A DNA stretch of 64,000 nucleotides from Candidatus Roseilinea mizusawaensis. Lineage in GTDB: Bacteria > Chloroflexota > Anaerolineae > J036 > Brachytrichaceae. Below, one piece after another: positions 52,055-59,732 of this stretch. Location: NCBI GenBank assembly GCA_016841965.1, contig JAEANN010000044.1, positions 186,001-250,000 on the forward strand, written 5' to 3'. The position numbers and the translations under genes are program-made. The notes beneath the pieces were generated by a model. That model ran no database searches, was not told the origin of the DNA, and was given only the letters and a program-made list of their open reading frames with translations. Position 1 is the first letter of the stretch. Every line of letters starts with the position of its first letter.

Positions 52055-53334
52055 CCGGCCGGCAGGTAGGCGACCGTTTGCGGCCCTTCGGGCATGATGC
52101 AAAGGGTTGCCTGCGGGCCGTAGCGCGCGCGCAACTCGGCCAGCGTATCCTCGATGCGCCGGCATGGCTTCAGCAGCGCGGCCCGAATTTGATCGTCGCT
52201 CAACCCATCGCTGCGTAGATACACATCGGCCTTCAGTTGAACCAGCGCCTGGATGTGCGCTTCCCATTGATCCTGCACCGGCTCGCGCAACGCCAGGATG
52301 CGGTCGAGGAGTTCGCGCGGGCCGGCCGATTCGCGCAACAACTGGCCGTACAGGCCGTGATCGGGGATGCCGTCGCAGCATTCGGCGGCGGCAATGATGG
52401 CGCCACCCGGCTTGACGATTTGCGCGGCCGCGCTCATCCCTTTCACCGTTTGGTACAGGTTCATGTCCAGGGGATAGCCAGAATTGGTCGTCACCACGAT
52501 GTCGAACAGATGTGGCGCAGGACGCATAGCCGTCTGGCGCACGAAAGCGCAGCCGCGCGCGTGCGCTTCATCCAGATCGCCCGCAAACACGCCGGTGATC
52601 TGCTTGTCTTTGTTCAGACTGACGTTGAGCAGAAACAGGCGCGCGTCGGGCGTGCTGGCCCCGGCTTTCAAAGCTACTTCGCGCGCTTCCTCCCAGATCG
52701 GGTTGCCATGTGTGATGCCCCACGTGGCGTTCGGGTGGCCGATCATGCCGGCGTCGTGGTTGCCTAATACTGTTTTCAGGCCGGCCATGCCGGGCATGAT
52801 GGCTTTGCCGCCCCCGGAGAAGCCGGCGAAGAAGTGCGGCTCGATGAAGCCGGTCAGAATCTTTACATCACACCCAACCATCTCCCGGTTGAGCCAGATT
52901 TCATGGCCGCGACTGCTCACCCCCAGGCATACTTGCGTCGATGGGTCGAAGGCATTGTTTTGAACAATGCGATATTGATCCACGACGGCGTCACCCAGCA
53001 TCTGGCGCAACTCGGCCGGGGTGTTGGGGCGATGGGTGCCCAGCGCATTGAACAGCGTGATGGCCTCGCGCGGTGCGCCAAGATCGGCCAGCCCGGCCAG
53101 CACAGCCGGCAGGATGATGTGGTTCGGTGTGGGGCGGGTGATGTCGCTGAAAATGACGCCGATGCGCTGATGATGCAGGCTGCCCAGATCGTGCAAGGCG
53201 CGCATGGCTTCGCGGATGGTGTGGGCGGGATCGGGCAGGCTGGGCGCATGGGCCGGCTCGATCACCGTCGCGCCCCAGGCAGCGGGGATGTCGATCCACA
53301 GACCGTTTTTGCCATATGCGAGTTTGATTTTCAT
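52018..53334 (-). CDS. larA: LarA-like nickel-pincer lactate racemase
   Basis: A 438-residue protein of the LarA family, which interconverts L- and D-lactate (or related 2-hydroxyacids) using a nickel-pincer nucleotide. FSDITRPTPNHII and NALGTHRPNT carry conserved N-domain residues. EPHFFAGFSGGGKAIMPGMA contains the His and the Lys that attaches the cofactor, near residue 180. HPNATWGITHGNPIWEE follows. The ATG at 53334 has AGGAG about 11 bp upstream. The cofactor genes larB, larC and larE are not in this window. It lies 29 bp after a Rieske ferredoxin gene in what looks like one transcript. Confidence 0.88.
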   Translation of the reverse strand: MKIKLAYGKNGLWIDIPAAWGATVIEPAHAPSLPDPAHTIREAMRALHDLGSLHHQRIGVIFSDITRPTPNHIILPAVLAGLADLGAPREAITLFNALGTHRPNTPAELRQMLGDAVVDQYRIVQNNAFDPSTQVCLGVSSRGHEIWLNREMVGCDVKILTGFIEPHFFAGFSGGGKAIMPGMAGLKTVLGNHDAGMIGHPNATWGITHGNPIWEEAREVALKAGASTPDARLFLLNVSLNKDKQITGVFAGDLDEAHARGCAFVRQTAMRPAPHLFDIVVTTNSGYPLDMNLYQTVKGMSAAAQIVKPGGAIIAAAECCDGIPDHGLYGQLLRESAGPRELLDRILALREPVQDQWEAHIQALVQLKADVYLRSDGLSDDQIRAALLKPCRRIEDTLAELRARYGPQATLCIMPEGPQTVAYLPAGQNEAMAASRSV

Positions 53335-53363
53335 GGCGTTGGATGCTCCTGATCTGCCGGCGG

Positions 53364-53771
53364 TCAAGAGCGCGCCGACATCCATGCAGGGCGCTCGACT
53401 TTGACCATGATTGTGCCGTTGCTCAGCACATGCACAGGGTATGTGCGCAGCCGCGGCCCCGTTTTGGGGAAGACACATGCGCCGCTGCGGGCGTCGAAGC
53501 GATAGCCGTGATCGGGGCAATCGACCTCACCCGTGCCGTTGTCAAGCGAGCCGTAGGACAGGTCGCCGAGAGCGTGCGGGCAGAGGGACGTGAACGCGAC
53601 GACTTCGACGCCGGCCAGGCTGTCCATTTTGTCCAGCACGGCCAACAGGATCGGTTCGCCGTCCACATCGACGCGCCTCATCCGGCCACGTTGCAGGTCA
53701 GAGAGTTGGGCAACGGGGGTGAAGCCGGCCAGGTCCTGATTGGGCAGTTCGCCGAAGAGGGAGTCTGTCAT
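53364..53771 (-). CDS. Rieske-type [2Fe-2S] ferredoxin
   Basis: A 135-residue soluble Rieske protein. The two cluster-binding motifs are SLCPHALGDL (Cys-x-His) near residue 70 and VDCPDHGYRFDARSG (Cys-x-x-His) near 90. The single-domain length fits an electron donor such as those of aromatic-ring dioxygenases or nitrite-reductase small subunits; no partner oxygenase is nearby. TATAAT ends 7 nt upstream of the ATG with no ribosome-binding site, so the message is probably leaderless. That box merges with the T-run of the hairpin after the upstream permease gene. larA follows. Confidence 0.85.
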   Translation of the reverse strand: MTDSLFGELPNQDLAGFTPVAQLSDLQRGRMRRVDVDGEPILLAVLDKMDSLAGVEVVAFTSLCPHALGDLSYGSLDNGTGEVDCPDHGYRFDARSGACVFPKTGPRLRTYPVHVLSNGTIMVKVERPAWMSARS

Positions 53772-53778
53772 CGGCGGG

Positions 53779-53818
53779 ATTATAAAAGGCCGGCTGCGTC
53801 GGTGTGACACAGCCGGCC
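53779..53818 (-). terminator. Hairpin terminator fused to a -10 box
   Basis: On the minus strand GGCCGGCTG (53818-53810) pairs perfectly with CAGCCGGCC (53796-53788) across a 13-base loop. It is followed by TTTTATAAT (53787-53779), whose last six bases are a perfect -10 box placed 7 nt before the Rieske ATG. The same element may end the permease transcript and start the Rieske-larA one. Confidence 0.6.
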
Positions 53819-53844
53819 GATTGCGCGCGCGGGTGTGATGCGTG

Positions 53845-54753
53845 TCAGGAACTGCGCGGGTCGAAGGCGTCGCGCAGACCGTCGCCCAGGTACATGAAGG
53901 CCAGCATGGTGATGATGATGACGAGGCTGGGGAAGAACACGACGTGGGGCAGGGCGCGCAGCACGGCAAATCCGTCGTTGAGCATGACGCCCCAGCTGGG
54001 GGTGGGGGGCACCAGGCCGATGCCCAGGAAGCTGAGGCCGGCCTCGGCCATGATGGCGGCCGGCACGCCGAACGACAGGAAGATCATCAGCGAGCCGATC
54101 AGGTTGGGGAGCATGTGGCGCAGGATGATGTGTCGCGCCGGCGCGCCCAGGGCATGAGATGCTTCCACAAACGCCTGGCTTTTTAGCTGCAAGACCTGGC
54201 TGCGCACCAGGCGGGCCGGGCCGACCCAGGCCGCGATCGACATGGCTATCAGCAGATTGATGAAGCCGCGTCCGAAGGCGGCCATGAAGATGATCAGCAG
54301 CAGCATGGTAGGGAAGGCGTACAACGAGTCGGTGATCCGCATGAGGATCGTGTCCACCTTGCCCCCATAGTAGCCGGCGATGGCGCCCACGACGGTGCCG
54401 ATGAAGATGGTCAGGCCCTGACTGAGAAAGCCCACAGCCATCGAGATGCGTGCGCCGTGAATGATGCGGCTCAGAATGTCTCGGCCCTGCTTGTCCGTGC
54501 CGAACAGATGCTGCGCGCTGGGGGGCTGGCGCAGGGCGGTGAAGTTAGGCTTGATCGGGTCGTATGGGGCGACAATGTCAGCCAGCGCGCCAATGAGCGC
54601 AAAGAAGAGGATTACGTACAGGCCGAGGGCCGCGCCACGGTTCTTGAGCATCCGGCGGAACGCCTTGGCCCAGGGGTTCTCTGGCGCGCGCATGGCCGGA
54701 TGGTCCGGCGCACTTTGCTCGTTCCGAACTCGTTTTCTCAGCGTTTCCAGCAT
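53845..54753 (-). CDS. DppC/OppC-type ABC permease (system 1)
   Basis: A 302-residue inner-membrane permease of the peptide/nickel ABC family. An N-terminal segment with FRRMLKNRGAALGLYVI precedes GTDKQGRDILSRIIHGARIS (the DppC-type signature) near residue 95, and an EAA loop (EASHALGAPARHIILRHMLPN) near 195 contacts the ATPase. Six membrane helices are visible. It is third in the order SBP1-permease-permease. No ATP-binding subunits are encoded here. It is closely similar to the system 2 counterpart, including VPPTPSWGVMLNDGFAVLR. Confidence 0.92.
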   Translation of the reverse strand: MLETLRKRVRNEQSAPDHPAMRAPENPWAKAFRRMLKNRGAALGLYVILFFALIGALADIVAPYDPIKPNFTALRQPPSAQHLFGTDKQGRDILSRIIHGARISMAVGFLSQGLTIFIGTVVGAIAGYYGGKVDTILMRITDSLYAFPTMLLLIIFMAAFGRGFINLLIAMSIAAWVGPARLVRSQVLQLKSQAFVEASHALGAPARHIILRHMLPNLIGSLMIFLSFGVPAAIMAEAGLSFLGIGLVPPTPSWGVMLNDGFAVLRALPHVVFFPSLVIIITMLAFMYLGDGLRDAFDPRSS

Positions 54754-54796
54754 GTGACTCTGCTTCCTTTCCCGCTGTCTGCGCTGGCCGCCGCGT

Positions 54797-55729
54797 TCAT
54801 GAATAGCGGATGCGTGGGTCGATGATCCCGTAGGCTACATCCACAGCCAGATTCATGAAGATGACCAGTCCGCCAAAGATGATAGTCTGGGCCATGATCA
54901 TGGGGTAATCGCGCCCGCCGATGGCGCCGACGAAGGCGTTTGCAACGCCAGGAATGGTGAAGATTTGCTCTACGAACACCGATCCGGTCAACATGCCGGC
55001 CAGCGTGGGGCCGGCGACTGTGATGACCGGGATCAAGGCGTTCTTCAACACGTGCCGCAGGATGACGACGCGCTCCAGCAACCCTTTCGCGCGCGCCGTG
55101 CGCACGTAGTCCTGCTTGATCACTTCGAGCATGCTGGCGCGGGTGAAACGCGCAGTGGTGGCCAGCGGGCCAAGCATGAGCACCAGAATGGGCATCACCA
55201 TGCGTTCGGGCGTACCCCAGCCGGTGACGGGAAACCAATGGAGTGTCAGCGAAAACAGCAGGATTAACCCGATGGCCAGGACAAAACTGGGCACGGCGAC
55301 ACCGATGACGGCGATGAACATGCTGGCATAGTCAATGAAGGTGTTGCGATAGACGGCGGCGACGATGCCGAGCAATGTGCCCAGACTGATGGCCAGCAGC
55401 GCGGCGATCAACCCCAGTTGAGCCGAAATGGGCCATGTGCGAGCGAGAATATCCTGCACGTGCTCGTTGCGGTAGGTGAGCGAGAGACCCAAGTCGCCTC
55501 GGATGAATTTGGTGAACCACAACACATATTGCACCGGCACCGGCTTGTCCAGGTCATACTGCTCGAGCAGTTGCTTGCGCATGGCCGGGGTGATCTTGGC
55601 GGCGTTTTCCGGGTCGTCGAGGCCGAGCGGGCTGCCGGGCGTGACTTTGGCGACGAAGAAGGTGATCAGCGACAACACGAACAAGGTGAAGATCGCCTGA
55701 AGGACGCGGCGGACAATATATTGCCACAT
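54797..55729 (-). CDS. DppB/OppB-type ABC permease (system 1)
   Basis: A 310-residue permease with the DppB pattern: N-terminal YIVRRVLQAIFTLFVLSLIT, the extracytoplasmic loop AMRKQLLEQYDLDKPVPVQY, and the EAA loop VRTARAKGLLERVVILRHVL near residue 215. The C-terminus ends YGIIDPRIRYS. It pairs with the DppC-type protein to form the membrane channel. It lies 81 bp downstream of SBP1, and that gap is filled by a long hairpin. No ribosome-binding site is obvious before its ATG. Confidence 0.92.
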   Translation of the reverse strand: MWQYIVRRVLQAIFTLFVLSLITFFVAKVTPGSPLGLDDPENAAKITPAMRKQLLEQYDLDKPVPVQYVLWFTKFIRGDLGLSLTYRNEHVQDILARTWPISAQLGLIAALLAISLGTLLGIVAAVYRNTFIDYASMFIAVIGVAVPSFVLAIGLILLFSLTLHWFPVTGWGTPERMVMPILVLMLGPLATTARFTRASMLEVIKQDYVRTARAKGLLERVVILRHVLKNALIPVITVAGPTLAGMLTGSVFVEQIFTIPGVANAFVGAIGGRDYPMIMAQTIIFGGLVIFMNLAVDVAYGIIDPRIRYS

Positions 55730-55755
55730 GATGTGCGCAAGTCAGCGGTCAGCGA

Positions 55756-55798
55756 TCAGGAATCAGATGGCATCTTGCGAATGCCATCTGACTCCTGA
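55756..55798 (-). promoter_or_regulatory. 18-bp intercistronic hairpin between SBP1 and its permease
   Basis: TCAGGAATCAGATGGCAT (55756-55773) and ATGCCATCTGACTCCTGA (55781-55798) are inverted copies with one mismatch, which is G.U in the minus-strand RNA. The loop is 7 bases. It begins 13 bp after the SBP1 stop. Such hairpins commonly protect the binding-protein message and lower permease expression. Confidence 0.75.
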
Positions 55799-55810
55799 GA
55801 GTGGGCTGGA

Positions 55811-57574
55811 TCAGCTTTCGACACTCACGCGGCGATAGGTTGGCCCCATGCCGGTGACGTAAACGCCCTTGACGCGCGGCTTCATCATCAGGTTGGCTAC
55901 GTAATAGTAAATGGGGATGAGGTAGGGGTCTTCCCAGGTCAGGATGCGATCGGCCTGACGATAGAGTTCATGCCGGCGGGCTGGATCGGCGCTCCGGGCC
56001 GCTTCCTCGACCAGCGGCGCAACCCGATCGGTGCTCTTGTAGCCGCCCCATTCGGGGATCTTGCTGTAATCGCCCTTGAGCCGGCCGGTCACCATGAAGT
56101 TCATGGAGTTGTGCGAGTCAGGGAAGTCCATCCCCCAGCGTTCGCGCCACAGATGTAGCCGGCGCGGCTCCTGTTCGCGCCACGCGCCGCGCGCGCCGGG
56201 ATCCATCAGCGCCAGCTCCATCTCGATGCCCAGCACGTCCTTGTACATGGCGGAGATGGCCTCGAACATGGTCTGGTAGTCGTCGGTGTGGTTCGAGTTG
56301 ATCCAGAACTTGGGGAAGCCTTCGCCGTTGGGGAAGCCGGCGTCGGCCAGGAGTTGTCGGGCCTTATCCGGGTTGTAGGCCATCTCTGGGTTGAGGTCTT
56401 TGTCGTAGCCCAGCATGGTCGGCGGCAGGAATTGATAGGCTGGGGTGACCGTTCCCGCCAGCACATCCGCAATGGCATCTCGATCGATGGCGATAGCCAG
56501 TGCCTGGCGCACGCGCACATCGTCGAACGGTTTGGCGCTGACCGGGATGAGCATGTACTGTGTGAACAACTCGGCGTAGGTGATGAGTTGTTGCGACAGA
56601 ACCGGGTCGCTCTTGACGCGCGGCAGGTCGCCGGTGGGCACCTCGATCACATCCAGTTCGCCTGTTTCATAAGCGGCGATGGCGGTGGCCTGGTTCTTCA
56701 ACATCCTGACGGTTAGCTTGTCCAGACCAGGGGCCTGCTCGGTGTAGCCATGCCAGTGCTCGTTGGGCAGCAACGTCATGTATTCGTCGCGCTTCCACTC
56801 TGTCATCTTGAAGGGGCCGTTGCTGAGCACATACTGCGGCTGGGTCCACTGTGTGTCCTTGCCATACTGCTCGATGCGGTCCTTGGGCAGGGGCGAATAG
56901 GTCGGATAGCTGACCATGATGGGGAAGAAGCCAGCCGGCCCGGTCAGCTCGAATTGCAGTGTGTAGTCATCCAGCGCCTTGACGCCGATGGTGTCGGGGT
57001 CGGTGGTCACTTTGCCGGCATAGTCGGCTGCGCCCTTGATGATGTCCATCATGTACAGGATGCCGCCGCCGCAGGAGATGTCGGGCGAGACGTTACGCTT
57101 GACCGTCCACTCAAAGTCTTTGGCGGTGATGGGTGTGCCATCGCTCCACTTCAAGTCTTTGCGCAGCTTGAATGTCCACACCGAGCTGTCCTCGTTGGGC
57201 GTCCAAGATTCGGCGCAGTCGGGGGTTGGCTCCATCTTCTCGTTCAGGTACACCAGTGCGCTGAACATGAGCTGGTTGGTGAAGACGGTGTTGGCGCCGC
57301 CAGAGCAGCCGGGGTCGGTGCCGGCGCCAGGGTCGCCGTAGAACGAGGGCATGTTCAGATAAAGGACGCGCTCAGCTCTGGCAGGCGCTTCTGCAGCAGG
57401 CGCTTCCTGGGGCGCTTCGGCTGCGGGTGGGGCTTCGGTGGGTGGGGGCGCTTCGCCGGCTGGGGCGGCCGGCCGGGCACCGCCGCCACAGGCGGCTAAT
57501 CCTGCGGTTGCGCCGGTGAACATGGCGGCCTTCAACAATCTGCGTCGACTGATGCGGTTCGAATTCGTGGACAT
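55811..57574 (-). CDS. Family-5 ABC substrate-binding lipoprotein (system 1, SBP1)
   Basis: A 587-residue peptide/nickel-type binding lipoprotein. The leader combines a twin-arginine motif (ISRRRLLKAA) with a lipobox (GLAAC), followed by an Ala/Pro/Glu linker (about 35-65). SBP_bac_5 landmarks are FKLRKDLKWSDGTPITAKD near residue 135 and VRQALAIAIDRDAI near 355. It delivers substrate, probably oligopeptides, to the adjacent permeases. TAGGAGGAG precedes the ATG. A perfect promoter lies about 120 bp upstream. It is clearly paralogous to SBP2 (similar DDYTLQFEL and TDP/SNHTDDYQT blocks). Confidence 0.93.
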   Translation of the reverse strand: MSTNSNRISRRRLLKAAMFTGATAGLAACGGGARPAAPAGEAPPPTEAPPAAEAPQEAPAAEAPARAERVLYLNMPSFYGDPGAGTDPGCSGGANTVFTNQLMFSALVYLNEKMEPTPDCAESWTPNEDSSVWTFKLRKDLKWSDGTPITAKDFEWTVKRNVSPDISCGGGILYMMDIIKGAADYAGKVTTDPDTIGVKALDDYTLQFELTGPAGFFPIMVSYPTYSPLPKDRIEQYGKDTQWTQPQYVLSNGPFKMTEWKRDEYMTLLPNEHWHGYTEQAPGLDKLTVRMLKNQATAIAAYETGELDVIEVPTGDLPRVKSDPVLSQQLITYAELFTQYMLIPVSAKPFDDVRVRQALAIAIDRDAIADVLAGTVTPAYQFLPPTMLGYDKDLNPEMAYNPDKARQLLADAGFPNGEGFPKFWINSNHTDDYQTMFEAISAMYKDVLGIEMELALMDPGARGAWREQEPRRLHLWRERWGMDFPDSHNSMNFMVTGRLKGDYSKIPEWGGYKSTDRVAPLVEEAARSADPARRHELYRQADRILTWEDPYLIPIYYYVANLMMKPRVKGVYVTGMGPTYRRVSVES

Positions 57575-57698
57575 GGAACACTCCTCCTATAAAAGAATCT
57601 TGCCTGACGAATGAAACCTGGTTCGTCGATTTACGCGCTGCCGATTTCGCGGCTCCTGTTTGGCTGGTCACGTCAAGATGAGGTGCGACCTTGCCGGG

Positions 57699-57726
57699 AT
57701 TATAGATTCGCCGAGAAGTGTGTCAA
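57699..57726 (-). promoter_or_regulatory. Consensus sigma-70 promoter of the SBP1 operon
   Basis: On the minus strand TTGACA (57726-57721) and TATAAT (57704-57699) are both perfect, 16 bp apart. It lies in the 198-bp gap between the system 2 permease stop and the SBP1 start, giving a leader of about 120 nt. Confidence 0.88.
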
Positions 57727-57772
57727 CTGGTCTGCGCAATTTCTGGGCTATGGCGCAAGCCAACAAAGGCGC

Positions 57773-58705
57773 TCAGCGTTTCATGCGCGGGTCAAGCGCA
57801 TCGCGCAGGCCGTCGCCAAGGAACAGGAATGCCAGTTGTGTCAGCGCCAGCACCAGGCCAGGAAACAGGGCCATGTGCGGGTAGCTGCGCAGTACAGCGA
57901 ATCCGTCATTGAGCATGATGCCCCAGCTGGGCGTGGGGGGCACAAGGCCGATGCCCAGGAAGCTCAGGCCGGTCTCGGCCAGGATCGCGCCGGGCACGCC
58001 AAACGAGAATGCCACGATGACGGCGCCGAGCAAATTGGGGATGAGATGGCGCACGATGATGCGGGCGTCGGACGCGCCCAGGCTGCGCGACGATTCGATG
58101 AACTCGCGTTGCTTGAGTTGAAGCATCTGGCCGCGCACCAGGCGCGCCAGCCCGACCCAGGCGGTGAAGGCCAGCGCAAACAAGAGGTTCACAAACCCAC
58201 GTCCGAATGCGGCCATCAGAATGATCAGAAACAGGAAAGTGGGAAAGGCGTAGAAGATGTCGGTCACGCGCATGATGACCGTGTCGACCCAGCCGCCGTA
58301 ATAGCCGGCCAGCGAGCCGAGAAAAATGCCGATCGTGGCGACCAGCACCTGGCTGGCAAAGCCGATCGCCAGAGACACGCGGGCGCCATGGATGATCCGG
58401 CTCAGGATGTCGCGCCCCTGTTTGTCAGTGCCCATCAGATGCTGCACGCTGGGCGGTTGACGCACGGCTGCGAAATCGGTCTTGTAAGGGTCATAGGGGG
58501 CAATGACATCAGCGAAGATGGCCATCAGCACAAATATGAGGATGATGGCCAGGCCGACCAGGGAAGCCTTGTTGCGACGCAGCCGGCGGAAGGCGTCACT
58601 CCACAGGCTGCTTTGCCTGCGTAGTTTGAGGTTGAGATCGGTTTCAGCTGCGGTGGGTGCGCCATCTGCGGCGCGCGAGTCTTGGGTGGAGGTGGTGCTG
58701 TCCAC
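57773..58705 (-). CDS. DppC/OppC-type ABC permease (system 2)
   Basis: A 310-residue permease. A polar 40-residue N-terminus leads into FRRLRRNKASLVGLAIILI. GTDKQGRDILSRIIHGARVS is near residue 103 and the EAA loop ESSRSLGASDARIIVRHLIP near 205. It shares long blocks with the system 1 DppC protein, so the two arose by duplication. It follows the DppB-type gene by 17 bp. It is the last gene before the SBP1 promoter. Confidence 0.92.
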   Translation of the reverse strand: MDSTTSTQDSRAADGAPTAAETDLNLKLRRQSSLWSDAFRRLRRNKASLVGLAIILIFVLMAIFADVIAPYDPYKTDFAAVRQPPSVQHLMGTDKQGRDILSRIIHGARVSLAIGFASQVLVATIGIFLGSLAGYYGGWVDTVIMRVTDIFYAFPTFLFLIILMAAFGRGFVNLLFALAFTAWVGLARLVRGQMLQLKQREFIESSRSLGASDARIIVRHLIPNLLGAVIVAFSFGVPGAILAETGLSFLGIGLVPPTPSWGIMLNDGFAVLRSYPHMALFPGLVLALTQLAFLFLGDGLRDALDPRMKR

Positions 58706-58722
58706 GCTGTCATTCCTCTGCG

Positions 58723-59655
58723 TCAGTCATAGCGGATGCGCGGGTCGATGATGCCGTAGGCGACATCGACTGCCAGGTTCAGAAAGACGATCAGCGCTGC
58801 ATAGATCATCGTGTTTGCCATGATCATGGGGTAGTCGCGATTGGCTGCGGCGTTGATGAAGGCACCGCCCATGCCCGGCACGCTGAACATCGTCTCGACG
58901 AAAAACGAGCCGGTCAACAGGCCGGCCAGAATGGGGCCGGTGATCGTGACCACAGGGATCAGCGCATTGCGAATGACGTGCTTGATGATGACCCTGCGTC
59001 GGGTCAGTCCTTTGGCGTACGCCGTGCGCACAAAGTCCAGGTTGATTACCTCCAGCATGCTGGTGCGGGTGTAGCGCGCCACGCCGGCCATTGGGCCCAG
59101 CATCAGCACGAACACCGGCAAGACCATCCGTTCGGGCGTCCCCCAGCCTGACACAGGGAACCATCTCAATTCGACCGAAAAGATCACAATGGCAATGATG
59201 GCCAGCACAAAGGTGGGTATTGTCGTGCCGACCACTGAAATGAACATGGTCAGATAGTCGGTCAGCGTGTTGTGGTTGACTGCGGCGATGATGCCCAGCG
59301 TCACGCCGAACAGCAGCGCCAAGGATGTGGCAATCAGCCCCAGTTGCGCGGAGATGGGCCAGGTGCGCCCGAGAATGTCAGACACATTCTGGTTGCGCGA
59401 GCCATACGACACCCCCAGATCGCCCTGCAGGGCCGCCCTCAGCCAGTTGAGGTACTGCACCGGCACCGGCTGATCCAGCCCATAAACCTCACGATAACGC
59501 TTGCGCATTGCTTCGGGGATGCGCGCGCCGATATCCGGGTCGTCGAACCCGAACGGCCCGCCGGGTGTGGCTTTGGCGATGCCGAACGTGATGACCGAGA
59601 TGGCGAACAGGATGAAGACCGACTGGATGAACCGCCGGATGATGTACTTGCTCAT
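58723..59655 (-). CDS. DppB/OppB-type ABC permease (system 2)
   Basis: A 310-residue permease starting MSKYIIRRFIQSVFILFAIS (ATG at 59655, GGAGGAAAC near 59661-59669 in reverse does not help; the upstream in-frame Met lacks support). Typical loops: AMRKRYREVYGLDQPVPVQY and the EAA region VRTAYAKGLTRRRVIIKHVI near residue 215. The C-terminus ends YGIIDPRIRYD, almost as in system 1. It lies 77 bp after SBP2, in a gap that contains a GC-rich hairpin. Confidence 0.9.
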   Translation of the reverse strand: MSKYIIRRFIQSVFILFAISVITFGIAKATPGGPFGFDDPDIGARIPEAMRKRYREVYGLDQPVPVQYLNWLRAALQGDLGVSYGSRNQNVSDILGRTWPISAQLGLIATSLALLFGVTLGIIAAVNHNTLTDYLTMFISVVGTTIPTFVLAIIAIVIFSVELRWFPVSGWGTPERMVLPVFVLMLGPMAGVARYTRTSMLEVINLDFVRTAYAKGLTRRRVIIKHVIRNALIPVVTITGPILAGLLTGSFFVETMFSVPGMGGAFINAAANRDYPMIMANTMIYAALIVFLNLAVDVAYGIIDPRIRYD

Positions 59656-59677
59656 TGCGCGCGGAGGAAACAAATCG

Positions 59678-59708
59678 CGCGCGCGGCGCCAGCCTGACAC
59701 CGCGCGCG
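59678..59708 (-). promoter_or_regulatory. GC-rich hairpin between SBP2 and its permease
   Basis: CGCGCGCGG (59678-59686) and CCGCGCGCG (59700-59708) form a perfect 9-bp stem with a 13-base loop, in the 77-bp gap between the SBP2 stop and the permease start. It parallels the hairpin in the same position of system 1, but the sequence is unrelated. Confidence 0.55.
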
Positions 59709-59732
59709 CCGGAACACATCAAAACAGACAGA

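Noticed and set aside
57611-58624. Long plus-strand frame opposite the system 2 DppC gene
   Set aside because: It is the complement of a conserved permease, with no start signal and no domain.
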